Shown in pieces: positions 9,092-18,742 of a stretch of DNA of 64,000 nucleotides. The DNA comes from Candidatus Aalborgicola bjergmarkensis. GTDB taxonomy: Bacteria; Pseudomonadota; Gammaproteobacteria; Burkholderiales; Burkholderiaceae_C. Below the pieces are notes generated by a model that did no database searches, was not told where the DNA came from, and saw nothing but the letters and a program-made list of their open reading frames with translations. The position numbers and the translations under genes are program-made. Position 1 is the stretch's first letter. Every line of letters starts with the position of its first letter. Where the stretch lies: contig JADJFE010000002.1 of NCBI GenBank assembly GCA_016708725.1, positions 310,001 to 374,000 on the forward strand. Direction: 5' to 3'.

Positions 9092-10885
9092 TCAAAGTTG
9101 GGCGGCGATTATAACCACCCGGTTACGTCCACCGTGTTTGGCCTGGTACAGCGCAGTATCTGCTGCGCGTATCAGGGACGAGGGAGCGTCTGCCTGCCGG
9201 GGCACACAGGCTGCCACGCCGATGCTCACGGTCACGACACCGGAGATGCCACGGGCATGGGGAATGGCTTCGGCTTCAATCGCAGCCCGTATGCGTTGCG
9301 CCACGGCACCCGCCCCAACGCCATCCAGGCCTGGCAGGATGAGGATGAACTCTTCCCCCCCATAACGGGCCGCTAACTCCCCTGATCGCTGGGCATGGTG
9401 GTCCAGAATGCGCGCCACCTGTTGGAGGCAGTCGTCTCCGGCCAGATGGCCATAGTGGTCGTTGTAATGCTTGAATTGGTCCACATCCACCATCACCAGC
9501 GCCACTGAAAACCCGTGGCGGACGGCGCGCTGCCATTCGGCCTCCCAGGCGCTGTCAAATTTACGCCGGTTGGCAATGCCGGTCAAACCGTCGGTGGAGC
9601 TTTGGGCCTTGAGTTGCAGGTTGGCGGCTTCGAGGGTTTTTTTGGCATGCGCCAACTCCTCGCGGGCTTGTTTGTTGGCGGTAATGTCCTGGGTGCTGGT
9701 GCGAAACCCCAGGTGACGCCCCTCGGAGTCCAGAATGGGGCGCCAATGGACCAAGGCCCAGAAGTGGCTGCCATCCTTGCGCAAAATGCGGCATTCCACG
9801 CTGCCATTCAAACCACTGAGCGCTTCAACGTATTTTTGCAAGACCATAGGCCGGTCTTCTTCGATGACCATCATGGAAAAGTAGTTGTGCGAGGCAATAT
9901 ATTCCTCCGGCGTAAAACCGGTAAGTTCAGTGGAGTGGACATTCATCCAGACCAGTTTGCCCTGGGGCGTGAACCATGCCTCCCAACTGGCCGAATAATC
10001 GGCAATGGCGCGAAACTTTTGTTCGCTTTGGCGCAGCGCGGATTCGGCTAGTTTGTGTTCGTTGACATCACGTACCACGGCCAGCAAAATGCGCTTGGCG
10101 TCCAGATGCATGACGCTTAGTGCAATATCGGCGTAAAAGGGCTGGCGTGTGTCCAGACGCTTGTGCACCCACTCAAAATGGTGCCAGCCATCGCGCAAGG
10201 CTTGGTCCAGATGTTGTTTGGCCAACAGCAGTGAATTGCTACCCGAAGGTTGCTGTGTTGGCGAGAGTTCACCAGGGTGCCTGGAAAGTAGATCCGCCTT
10301 GGAAGCACAACCGAATATGCGCACCGCAACCGCATTGCAGTCCAGAATGCGGCCGTCGTCGAGTACCAGAATGGCATCCCCCATGGCCTCGTACAAGGCG
10401 CGCAACTTCGCTTCAGAAGCTCTCAGCGCCGCATCGTTTGCGAGGTATTGCGTGGTACCGGGCCACAAGAGGTAGAGGGCTTGCTGTCCCATCAGAGTGA
10501 AGCACACCAGAGTGACCACGGCAGTAAACGTCGCGCCATCCGCACGGGCGAAAACCCACTCAAAACGCCGCTCACCGTTTTCCAGCGCATTGGCAATGTA
10601 GCGCTCCATCCTGGCGTGCGAAGGCTCGCCATCGGGTTGCAACTGCGGTGACACCTGGGCCGGGTGGCAGGCGAGCAGTAGCGTTTGCTCTGCATAACCC
10701 AAGCCTTTTAACGCGGATGCATTGATATGGACAAACTGACCGTCCACGAGAACACAGACCGGATGGGGCAATTGCTCGAACAGTGTGCAAAAACGCAGTG
10801 CGCGCAGTGCGTCTGCATCGGCTTCTGAATCGGCTTCTGAATCGAATATCGCCGGGGTTGGCTGATCCTGGGTCTGATTGGTCAC
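9092..10885 (-). CDS. Multi-PAS GGDEF diguanylate cyclase
   Basis: About 597 residues from a GTG at 10885; the longer frame to 11002 has no domain signal. Three PAS-type sensor domains (openings near LPHPVCVLVDG, LYEAMGDAILVLDDG and IADYSASWEAWF), the last with a PAC motif, are followed by a GGDEF domain with signature RYGGEEFILI. GGEEF is a catalytically competent variant. No RxxD inhibitory site is seen five residues before it. It is inferred to make cyclic-di-GMP in response to an intracellular signal, since no membrane segments are visible. Confidence 0.88.
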   Translation of the reverse strand: MTNQTQDQPTPAIFDSEADSEADADALRALRFCTLFEQLPHPVCVLVDGQFVHINASALKGLGYAEQTLLLACHPAQVSPQLQPDGEPSHARMERYIANALENGERRFEWVFARADGATFTAVVTLVCFTLMGQQALYLLWPGTTQYLANDAALRASEAKLRALYEAMGDAILVLDDGRILDCNAVAVRIFGCASKADLLSRHPGELSPTQQPSGSNSLLLAKQHLDQALRDGWHHFEWVHKRLDTRQPFYADIALSVMHLDAKRILLAVVRDVNEHKLAESALRQSEQKFRAIADYSASWEAWFTPQGKLVWMNVHSTELTGFTPEEYIASHNYFSMMVIEEDRPMVLQKYVEALSGLNGSVECRILRKDGSHFWALVHWRPILDSEGRHLGFRTSTQDITANKQAREELAHAKKTLEAANLQLKAQSSTDGLTGIANRRKFDSAWEAEWQRAVRHGFSVALVMVDVDQFKHYNDHYGHLAGDDCLQQVARILDHHAQRSGELAARYGGEEFILILPGLDGVGAGAVAQRIRAAIEAEAIPHARGISGVVTVSIGVAACVPRQADAPSSLIRAADTALYQAKHGGRNRVVIIAAQL

Positions 10886-11015
10886 GATGGGGTTCCCCGT
10901 TGCAGCAAGCGATTTTCTCCATGTGGATGCGCGAGCATAACAGAGTGAACGCATGAAAAAGGCTTTCGTTGCCGCATAATGGACCACCGAGACACATTGC
11001 AAAGGAAGCGGAAAA

Positions 11016-11396
11016 ATGGGGCTTGTCTACGCGGACATTGAAGTAGGAAATCTGTTTCAAAAGCGGACACTGCCTCTGCGGGCATTGGTGGACTCCGGGG
11101 CGGTATTCCTTAGCATTCCTGAGCACGCCGCTATTCAGTTGGGATTTGATACCAGCGAAGTAGTCACACGCGAAGTTGTGTTGGCCAATGGCCATCGGCA
11201 GAAGGTTCCGATGATAGGCCCGTTGCGGGTGCGCTTTGAAAACCGCTTCTGTGACCTATCGGCTCTGGTGTTGGGTGATGAGCCATTGCTGGGTGCGGTT
11301 CCCATGGAAATGATGGACCTGATCCTGCACCCGGCGACCCAGACACTCTCGGTTAACCCGCAAAGTCCCTACATTCCCGTTGCCCTGGCAAAATAA
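11016..11396 (+). CDS. Retropepsin-like (clan AA) aspartic protease
   Basis: 126 residues with a single aspartic protease half-domain: LRALVDSGAVFLSIPEHAA holds the catalytic D-S-G, followed by the strand pattern PLRVRFENR and LGAVPMEMMDLILHP. This size is normal for small bacterial clan AA proteins, which are expected to act as homodimers. It is divergent from the GGDEF gene and upstream of sucA. Substrate unknown. Confidence 0.75.
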   Translation: MGLVYADIEVGNLFQKRTLPLRALVDSGAVFLSIPEHAAIQLGFDTSEVVTREVVLANGHRQKVPMIGPLRVRFENRFCDLSALVLGDEPLLGAVPMEMMDLILHPATQTLSVNPQSPYIPVALAK

Positions 11397-11447
11397 GCGG
11401 TTTCATACAACGTTCATACAACGTAGCAGCTCACGAGGTCCACCACC

Positions 11448-14315
11448 ATGACGATACCGGCATCCATCTACCACGCCTACACCAGCAATACCTACCTCTT
11501 TGGTGGCAATGCGCCTTATGTTGAGGAGTTGTATGAAAAATACCTCACCCATCCCGGCAGCGTACCCGACACCTGGCGCGAATATTTTGACGCGCTGCAA
11601 AACGTTCCCGCCGTTGACGGCAGCACGACCCGCGACATCCCCCATTTGCCGGTCATCAATGCTTTTGCCGAGCGCGCCAAACAAGGCGGCACACGCGTGG
11701 TGCAGGCCAATCCGGATGCCGAGATGGGGCGCAAGCGCACCGCCACCCAGCAGCTGATTGCCGCGTACCGCAACATCGGCCAGCGTTGGGCTGATCTGGA
11801 CCCGCTCAAGCGTGCCGAGCATGAACACATCCCCGAGCTGGAGCCGTCGTTCTACGGTTTTACCGACGCCGACCAGGAAATCATTTTCAACACCAGCAAC
11901 ACCTATTTCGGTAAAGACCGCATGAGCCTGCGCGAGCTGATCAATGCCTTGCGCGAGACGTACTGCGGCACCATCGGCGTCGAATACATGTACCTGACAG
12001 ACCAGGTGCAAAAGCGCTGGTGGCAGCAAAAGCTCGAATCCGTCCGCAGCAAGCCGCACTTCACTGCCGAGAAGAAACGCCACATCCTGGAACGCCTGAC
12101 AGCCGCCGAGGGGCTGGAGCGCTTCTTGCACACCAAGTACGTCGGCCAGAAACGCTTTTCACTCGAAGGCGGTGAAAGCTTCATCCCGTCCATGGACGAA
12201 TTGATCCAGACCGGCGGTGCAATGGGCTTGCAGGAAATCGTGATTGGCATGGCACACCGGGGCCGGCTGAACGTGCTGGTGAATTCGCTGGGCAAACTCC
12301 CCGCCGACCTGTTTGCCGAGTTCGATCACACCGCGCCCGAAGACCTGCCCAGCGGCGACGTGAAATACCACCAGGGCTTTAGCTCGGACGTGTCCACCCC
12401 CGGCGGGCCGGTGCACTTGACGCTGGCATTCAACCCCTCGCATCTGGAAATCGTCAATCCGGTGGTCGAAGGCTCGACGCGCGCGCGCATGGACCGCCGC
12501 AATGACCCCAAGGGTTTGCAGGTACTGCCCGTTTTGGTGCATGGTGATGCCGCATTTGCCGGTCAGGGCATCGTGATGGAAACACTGGCGCTGGCCGAAA
12601 CACGCGGCTATTCCACAGGCGGAACCGTACACGTCGTCATCAACAACCAGATTGGTTTTACCACCAGCGATCCGCGCGATAGCCGTTCGACCCTGTACTG
12701 CTCGGATGTGGTCAAGATGATCATGGCGCCCGTGTTGCACGTCAACGGCGACGATCCCGAGGCCGTGGTGCTGTGTACGCAACTGGCGCTGGAATACCGC
12801 ATGACGTTCCAGAAGGACGTGGTGGTCGATATCGTGTGCTTTCGCAAACTCGGCCACAACGAACAAGACACCCCGGCATTGACCCAGCCTCTGATGTACA
12901 AAAAGATTGCCGTACACCCTGGCACACGCAGGCTGTACGCCGACAAGCTGGTCGCCCAGGGTTTTGGCGAGACGATTGGCGAGGACATGGTACGCGCCAC
13001 ACGCGCGGCACTCGATGCCGGCAAGAACACCTTCAACCCGGTGCTGACCAATTTCAAGAGCAAGTATGCGGTGGACTGGGCGCCGTTCATCGACAGGAAA
13101 TGGACAGACGCCGCCAATACGGCTATTCCATTGCCTGAGTGGAAGCGTCTGGCCGAACGGTTGACCATCATCCCTGCCAGCATCACACCGCATTCGCTGG
13201 TGCGCAAAGTTTATGACGACCGTGCTGCCATGGGGCGTGGCGAACTGCCGGTGGACTGGGGCATGGGCGAGAGCATGGCGTTTGCCTCGCTGGTGGCCGG
13301 TGGCTACGCCGTGCGACTTTCGGGCGAAGACTGTGGCCGGGGCACGTTCACGCACCGCCATGCGGTAGTCCATGACCAGAACCGCGAAAAGTTTGATGAA
13401 GGCATTTATACCCCGCTGATGCACATTGACACGAATCAGGCACCGTTTGTGGTCATCGACTCGATTCTTTCAGAAGAAGCGGTGCTGGCTTTCGAGTATG
13501 GCTACGCCTCGAACGACCCCAACACCTGCGTCATCTGGGAAGCGCAGTTTGGCGACTTTGTGAACGTGGCACAGGTCGTGATCGACCAGTTCATCGCCTC
13601 GGGTGAGGTCAAATGGGGCCGGGTCAACGGTATCGTGCTGATGCTGCCGCACGGCTACGAAGGCCAGGGCCCCGAGCACAGCTCGGCGCGGCTGGAGCGC
13701 TTCATGCAGCTCAGTGCCGACACCAACATCCAGGTAGTGCAACCGACCACGGCCAGCCAGATTTTCCACGTGCTGCGCCGCCAGATGGTGCGCAAACTGC
13801 GTAAACCCCTGGTGATCATGACGCCCAAATCCCTGCTGCGCGCCAAGGATGCCGCCTCCCCGCTGTCCGAGTTCACCGAGGGCGGCTTTCAAACCGTCAT
13901 CCCCGAAAACCGGCCACTCAACGCCGATACAGTCAAGCGCGTGCTGGTCTGCTCGGGCAAGGTGTACTACGACCTAGTGAAAAAGCGCGACGAAAAGGGC
14001 ATCAGTGACGTGGTGATCCTGCGCGTCGAGCAGCTGTACCCATTCCCGCACCAGGCGTTTGCCACCGAGTTGCGCAAATACCCCCAGGCAACCGAGATCG
14101 TGTGGTGCCAGGATGAGCCGAAAAACCAGGGCGCCTGGTTCTTTGTGCAGCACTATATTCTCGAAAACATGGCTGCAGGCCAACGGCTGGGATACTCCGG
14201 GCGGGCCGCTTCGGCCTCTCCCGCCGTGGGATACGCACACTTGCACATGGAGCAACAAAAAGCGCTGGTTGAAGGCGCCTTTACCGAAATCCAGGGCACA
14301 ACCCTGAGCAAGTAA
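11448..14315 (+). CDS. sucA: 2-oxoglutarate dehydrogenase E1
   Basis: 955 residues, the usual E1o length. The N-terminal YLFGGNAPYVEELYEKYL segment matches the E2-binding arm. The TPP-binding parts include VIGMAHRGRLNVL, HGDAAFAGQGIVMETL and VINNQIGFTT. It decarboxylates 2-oxoglutarate in the TCA cycle. sucB follows after 47 bp. The E3 gene (lpd) usually found next is replaced here by serS, so E3 must come from elsewhere. Confidence 0.97.
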   Translation: MTIPASIYHAYTSNTYLFGGNAPYVEELYEKYLTHPGSVPDTWREYFDALQNVPAVDGSTTRDIPHLPVINAFAERAKQGGTRVVQANPDAEMGRKRTATQQLIAAYRNIGQRWADLDPLKRAEHEHIPELEPSFYGFTDADQEIIFNTSNTYFGKDRMSLRELINALRETYCGTIGVEYMYLTDQVQKRWWQQKLESVRSKPHFTAEKKRHILERLTAAEGLERFLHTKYVGQKRFSLEGGESFIPSMDELIQTGGAMGLQEIVIGMAHRGRLNVLVNSLGKLPADLFAEFDHTAPEDLPSGDVKYHQGFSSDVSTPGGPVHLTLAFNPSHLEIVNPVVEGSTRARMDRRNDPKGLQVLPVLVHGDAAFAGQGIVMETLALAETRGYSTGGTVHVVINNQIGFTTSDPRDSRSTLYCSDVVKMIMAPVLHVNGDDPEAVVLCTQLALEYRMTFQKDVVVDIVCFRKLGHNEQDTPALTQPLMYKKIAVHPGTRRLYADKLVAQGFGETIGEDMVRATRAALDAGKNTFNPVLTNFKSKYAVDWAPFIDRKWTDAANTAIPLPEWKRLAERLTIIPASITPHSLVRKVYDDRAAMGRGELPVDWGMGESMAFASLVAGGYAVRLSGEDCGRGTFTHRHAVVHDQNREKFDEGIYTPLMHIDTNQAPFVVIDSILSEEAVLAFEYGYASNDPNTCVIWEAQFGDFVNVAQVVIDQFIASGEVKWGRVNGIVLMLPHGYEGQGPEHSSARLERFMQLSADTNIQVVQPTTASQIFHVLRRQMVRKLRKPLVIMTPKSLLRAKDAASPLSEFTEGGFQTVIPENRPLNADTVKRVLVCSGKVYYDLVKKRDEKGISDVVILRVEQLYPFPHQAFATELRKYPQATEIVWCQDEPKNQGAWFFVQHYILENMAAGQRLGYSGRAASASPAVGYAHLHMEQQKALVEGAFTEIQGTTLSK

Positions 14316-14362
14316 TCCGCCAAATAATCCATCTTTATTGAATACCCTCGCGAAAGAACACC

Positions 14363-15625
14363 ATGGCCATTGTTGAAGTCAAAGTCCCGCAACTCTCCGA
14401 ATCTGTCGCCGAAGCCACCTTACTGCAGTGGAAAAAAGCTCCTGGCGACCTGATCGCCATCGACGAAATCCTGATTGAAGTAGAAACCGATAAGGTGGTG
14501 CTGGAAGTTCCGGCACCTAGCGCCGGTGTACTGGTCGAAATTGTCCAGCCCAGCGGTGCAACCGTTACCGCCGGACAACTCATCGCCCGCGTGGATACCG
14601 AAGGCGCCGTTGGTGTAGCGTCTGCCGTGCCCGCTGGCGCTGCACAAACTCCCCCTGCACCTGCAACTGTACCCGTAGCCACAGGCAATGCCCGCTCGGA
14701 CATTGCCATGCCAGCGGCTGCCAAACTCTTGGCAGACAACCAGTTATCCGCAGGCAGCATCAGTGGCAGCGGCAAAGACGGACGCATCACCAAAGGCGAT
14801 GTACTGGCTGCGGTTGCAGCAGGGACAGCTATAACTACCAAATTAATAGCTACTCCCGCAATACCCACGGGCGTTCCAACCACATCACTGCCCCAGGTAG
14901 CCGCACCGCGCATTGATCTGGGCGAGCGACCGGAGCAACGTGTGCCGATGAGCCGCCTGCGTGCCAGGGTCGCCGAGCGCCTGCTGCAATCACAAGCCAC
15001 CAATGCCATTTTGACCACCTTCAACGAAGTCAACATGGCGCCGGTGATCGAAATGCGTAAGCGTTTCCAGGAACGGTTTGAAAAAGAGCATGGCGTCAAG
15101 ATTGGTTTCATGAGCTTCTTTGTCAAGGCTGCAGTGCATGCACTGAAAAAATTCCCGGTCATCAACGCCTCGATTGACGGCAACGACATTGTTTACCACG
15201 GCTACTTTGACATCGGCATTGCCGTAGGCAGCCCGCGCGGGCTGGTGGTTCCTATCCTGCGCAATGCCGACCAGATGGGTTTTGCCGACATCGAAAAGAA
15301 AATTGCCGAATTCGGCACCAAGGCACGCGATGGCAAGCTGGGTATTGAAGACATGAGCGGGGGCACCTTTTCCATATCCAATGGCGGTGTTTTTGGCTCC
15401 ATGCTCTCAACCCCCATCATCAACCCGCCCCAGTCGGCCATCCTGGGCGTACACGCCACCAAAGACCGTGCCGTGGTCGAAAACGGACAAATCGTGGTGC
15501 GTCCGATCAATTACCTGGCATTGTCCTACGACCACCGCATCATCGACGGACGCGAGGCCGTGTTAGGCCTGGTGACCATGAAAGAAGCGCTGGAAGACCC
15601 GGCACGACTGTTGTTCGACATCTGA
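14363..15625 (+). CDS. sucB: 2-oxoglutarate dehydrogenase E2 (dihydrolipoyl succinyltransferase)
   Basis: 420 residues: lipoyl domain with lipoyl-Lys in EVETDKVVLEVPAP, a proline/alanine linker, the peripheral subunit-binding domain (AAAKLLADNQLSAGSI), a second linker, and the catalytic domain ending with SYDHRIIDGREAV (His and Asp active site). The second linker (GTAITTKLIATPAIP) is encoded by an AGCTATAA...TTAATAGCTA palindrome resembling the small intergenic repeats of this genome. Confidence 0.97.
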   Translation: MAIVEVKVPQLSESVAEATLLQWKKAPGDLIAIDEILIEVETDKVVLEVPAPSAGVLVEIVQPSGATVTAGQLIARVDTEGAVGVASAVPAGAAQTPPAPATVPVATGNARSDIAMPAAAKLLADNQLSAGSISGSGKDGRITKGDVLAAVAAGTAITTKLIATPAIPTGVPTTSLPQVAAPRIDLGERPEQRVPMSRLRARVAERLLQSQATNAILTTFNEVNMAPVIEMRKRFQERFEKEHGVKIGFMSFFVKAAVHALKKFPVINASIDGNDIVYHGYFDIGIAVGSPRGLVVPILRNADQMGFADIEKKIAEFGTKARDGKLGIEDMSGGTFSISNGGVFGSMLSTPIINPPQSAILGVHATKDRAVVENGQIVVRPINYLALSYDHRIIDGREAVLGLVTMKEALEDPARLLFDI

Positions 15626-15662
15626 CTTACGTCACTTTCCATCCTCTCATACCTGTACCCTC

Positions 15663-16982
15663 ATGCTAGACATCAACCTGCTGCGCAAAGACCTGGCCCA
15701 CATCGTGGCCCGGCTGGAAACGCGCAAGAATCCCCAGGAATTTCTCAACGTGGAGACATTTACCACGCTGGAGGCCGAGCGCAAAACGATACAGATGCGC
15801 ACCGAAGAATTGCAAGCCAAGCGCAATGCCAGCAGCCGCCTGATCGGCCAGCTCAAATCCAAAGGAGAGTCCACCGAGGCCCTCATGGCCGAAGTCGGCT
15901 CCATCAAGGCAGAACTGGAGGCCTCCGCGTTGCGGCTGGACGCCATTCAGGCAGAAATGCAAACCCTGCTCCTGGCCGTGCCCAACCTGCCCCACGCGAG
16001 CGTGCCACAAGGCATGGACGAACACGCCAACGTCGAAGTGCGCCGCTGGGGAACGCCCAGGGTGATGGACTTTGCCGTCAAGGACCATGTGGATGTCGGC
16101 GCTCCGCTGGGCCTGGACTTCGAGATGGGCGTCAAACTCGCCGGTGCGCGCTTTAGTGTCATGAAAGGCCCGGTGGCACGTCTGCACCGCGCCCTGAGCC
16201 AATTCATGCTCGACGTACAAACCCAGGAGCACGGTTATACCGAGTGTTATGTACCTTACGCGGTTAATGGTGAATCGCTCAAGGGCACCGGCCAACTCCC
16301 CAAGTTTGAAGCCGACCTGTTTGCCGCGAAGAAGGGGGGGCAAGAGGGTGAAGCACAGCCTGACCATGTCGCGCTCTATCTGATTCCCACCAGCGAAGTC
16401 CCGCTCACCAACTTCGTGCGCGACACGGTTGTTCCTGAAACCGATCTTCCCATCAAATTGACGGCACACACACCATGCTTTCGTTCCGAAGCCGGCAGCG
16501 CCGGACGCGATACACGGGGTTTGATCCGCCAGCACCAGTTTGACAAAGTGGAGATGGTGCAAATCGTACACCCCGACAAGAGTTACGAGACATTGGAAGA
16601 AATGACCCGCCATGCCGAGGCCATCCTGCAAAAACTCGAACTCCCCTACCGTGTGATGGGTTTGTGCACCGGCGACATGGGCTTTGGGTCAGCCAAGACC
16701 TACGACCTGGAAGTATGGATGCCAGGCCAGGATACCTTTCGCGAAATCAGCTCGGTTTCCAACTGCGAAGCCTTTCAAGCCCGCCGTCTGCAAGCCCGTT
16801 TTAAAAATTCCCAGGGCAAAAACGAATTGGTGCATACCCTGAACGGCTCCGGATTGGCCGTGGGCCGCACCTTGGTGGCAGTACTGGAGAATTACCAGAA
16901 CGCCGACGGATCTGTCACAGTCCCCGAAGTCTTGCGACCCTACATGGGTGGCATGGATCGGATAGCAACGTTAGCAAAATGA
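15663..16982 (+). CDS. serS: Seryl-tRNA synthetase
   Basis: 439 residues. An N-terminal helical arm (MLDINLLRKDLAHIVARLET, then a long coiled coil) precedes a class II catalytic core with motif 2 CFRSEAGSAGRDTRGLIRQH and motif 3 NGSGLAVGRTLVAVLEN. It charges tRNA-Ser, and a tRNA-Ser gene lies 83 bp downstream. Confidence 0.97.
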   Translation: MLDINLLRKDLAHIVARLETRKNPQEFLNVETFTTLEAERKTIQMRTEELQAKRNASSRLIGQLKSKGESTEALMAEVGSIKAELEASALRLDAIQAEMQTLLLAVPNLPHASVPQGMDEHANVEVRRWGTPRVMDFAVKDHVDVGAPLGLDFEMGVKLAGARFSVMKGPVARLHRALSQFMLDVQTQEHGYTECYVPYAVNGESLKGTGQLPKFEADLFAAKKGGQEGEAQPDHVALYLIPTSEVPLTNFVRDTVVPETDLPIKLTAHTPCFRSEAGSAGRDTRGLIRQHQFDKVEMVQIVHPDKSYETLEEMTRHAEAILQKLELPYRVMGLCTGDMGFGSAKTYDLEVWMPGQDTFREISSVSNCEAFQARRLQARFKNSQGKNELVHTLNGSGLAVGRTLVAVLENYQNADGSVTVPEVLRPYMGGMDRIATLAK

Positions 16983-17065
16983 ATGGATGCGTAAATGTGG
17001 TGGACGGCGGCCTGCTAGAATCCTGCCCGCTGTGCCTGTGACACACATGACACGACAAAACGCCC

Positions 17066-17153
17066 GGAGCGATGGCAGAGTGGTTGAATGTACCTGACTC
17101 GAAATCAGGCTTACCGCAAGGTAACGAGGGTTCGAATCCCTCTCGCTCCTCCA
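17066..17153 (+). tRNA. tRNA-Ser(CGA)
   Basis: 88 nt with the long variable arm of class II tRNAs. The acceptor GGAGCGA pairs with TCGCTCC, the anticodon loop is CTCGAAA and CCA is encoded. A TAGAAT -10-like hexamer lies about 35 bp upstream. Confidence 0.93.
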
Positions 17154-17156
17154 ATA

Positions 17157-17568
17157 AAATCAACAACTTAGCTCAACTCACAAGGTTGGGCTTTTTTGTT
17201 TTTGGTTTCCGTGTAGCCACTGTGTAGCCACCAGTACAGGGTTTTGGTACTTTTGCGCCAGTTTGTTGCATCGCTGGCGCATGAAACCAGCGAGGTGTTA
17301 TGGGAAAAGTGGAAATTGACGATGTGGCCGATGCCCGCTTGACTGATGCCGCAGAAGACATGCTGCTGGCATTACAGGCGTGCGTGCAAAGGCTCGCCTG
17401 CAATGCTGACCATTTTTCAGCCATAGGTCTGAAAGACGAGGCAGCGGCCAATCGTGTGCTGGTCAATTCGTGCATGGGCGTAATTGACCAGGCGCTGAAC
17501 GGTTGAGGCCAACCGGGAACCAGCAACAAAAAAGCCCAACCTTGTGAGTTGGGCTAAGTTGTTGATTT
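17157..17568. repeat. 43-bp inverted repeat between two convergent tRNA genes
   Basis: 17157-17199 and 17526-17568 are inverted copies with one mismatch. Each follows a tRNA CCA end directly and each contains a terminator-like CCCAAC/GTTGGG element with a T run. A ~325-bp segment with a small ORF lies between them. Confidence 0.8.
17300..17506 (+). CDS. Small unknown protein
   Basis: 68 residues (MGKVEIDDVADARLTDAAED, then a helical, Ala/Leu-rich segment). I do not recognise a family. It lies inside the inverted repeat between the two tRNA genes; the codon pattern is plausible but the short length makes the call weak. Confidence 0.4.
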   Translation: MGKVEIDDVADARLTDAAEDMLLALQACVQRLACNADHFSAIGLKDEAAANRVLVNSCMGVIDQALNG

Positions 17569-17571
17569 TAT

Positions 17572-17647
17572 TGGCTCCCCGACCTGGGCTCGAACCAGGG
17601 ACCTACGGATTAACAGTCCGGCGCTCTACCGACTGAGCTATCGAGGA
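17572..17647 (-). tRNA. tRNA-Asn(GTT)
   Basis: 76 nt with CCA encoded. The acceptor TCCTCGA and 3' strand TCGGGGA pair, the anticodon stem-loop is GGACTGTTAATCC and the T-loop is GGTTCGAGCC. It is convergent with tRNA-Ser. Confidence 0.94.
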
Positions 17648-17752
17648 ATGCAGGTCCGCATTGTAGCAACTACTTTGTGTCGATTTTTTAAATGGATCGT
17701 GTATTGCAAAAATATTTGTGATCGGATTTTCAGAATCACCGGAAAGCTTGGC

Positions 17753-18634
17753 TCATACCTTGGTGGCGGCCAATATCTGCTGCACGAGGGGATGCTGTAA
17801 ACCACGGCGGTTCCGGATGGCGTAAATCTCCTCATGCACGGTCTCGCAGCGGCCCAGTAAACGCAGGCCGTGCATCATTCCCACGTCGTTAGCGCCCAGT
17901 CGGCTGATTGGAAATACCCCGAGTCCGCGCGCAGCAAATACTGTCATGAGGGCGCTGTCTTCAAATTCTCCAATTACGTTTGGCCGCAGCTTTTGCTCCT
18001 GAAACCAGCGCTCCAGCGTGGATCGTAAAACCGAGTGTCCGGTCGGCAGGAGTACCGGGAGGCGTTCCAGTACCTGGGGGAAATTTTCTACTTCTTCTGG
18101 CCCGAGCAGATGTTCCGGGCCATGCCAGTCCACCGCGTTCGACGCAATGCGCTCGCTGCTCAAGCGCAAATTGGGGTTGACTGGGGCACCTTGCCCGGCG
18201 AGGACCAGATCGAGGTTGTGTTGGGTTAACTCTCCCAGCAGCTGCTCAATTTCGCCTTCGTGGCACAGTAGTCGCAGGTCCGGTGTCTGAAGTATGGGCG
18301 CCAAAAGGGCATGGGCGGCAAGTTTTGAAATACCGTCCGATAAACCTATAGCCAGTTTGATGATGCGTTTGCTACCCGCTTCGGATACTGCCTGTTCCAG
18401 AGTTTGTCCGATCTGGAAGATCTCCTCCGCCTTGGCAAAGGCTACTTCGCCTGAGGTAGTAAGCGCCACGCCACGTCCTGCAGGTTTGAGCAATTGATGG
18501 CCCAGGGATTTTTCCAGTTCGCGTACCTGGGAACTGATGGTTTGAATGGCCATGTCCAGTCGCTCGGCGGCACGGGCAAAGCCGCCTTCCTTGGCGACTG
18601 CCCAGAAGTAATACAGATGGCGGTAATTTAACAT
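17753..18634 (-). CDS. nhaR: LysR-family regulator, NhaR-like
   Basis: 293 residues. The N-terminal winged HTH (MLNYRHLYYFWAVAKEGGFARAAERL) and the effector domain match NhaR-type LysR proteins, which in E. coli respond to sodium. No nhaA gene lies next to it, so the regulated target is unknown. It is divergent from the Tim44-domain gene, and the 108-bp gap is AT-rich. Confidence 0.82.
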   Translation of the reverse strand: MLNYRHLYYFWAVAKEGGFARAAERLDMAIQTISSQVRELEKSLGHQLLKPAGRGVALTTSGEVAFAKAEEIFQIGQTLEQAVSEAGSKRIIKLAIGLSDGISKLAAHALLAPILQTPDLRLLCHEGEIEQLLGELTQHNLDLVLAGQGAPVNPNLRLSSERIASNAVDWHGPEHLLGPEEVENFPQVLERLPVLLPTGHSVLRSTLERWFQEQKLRPNVIGEFEDSALMTVFAARGLGVFPISRLGANDVGMMHGLRLLGRCETVHEEIYAIRNRRGLQHPLVQQILAATKV

Positions 18635-18742
18635 GATGACTTCTGTTTTTTAGAAGTAAAAGTAAACTAAATTCTGCTTTATTCTACAATTGGATGCTGC
18701 CATCATTCGGGTTCGACCCAATATTTTTTTTAACCGGAGTAC

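Noticed and set aside
12159..13424. 421-codon minus-strand frame inside sucA
   Set aside because: Antisense shadow of sucA, no motifs.
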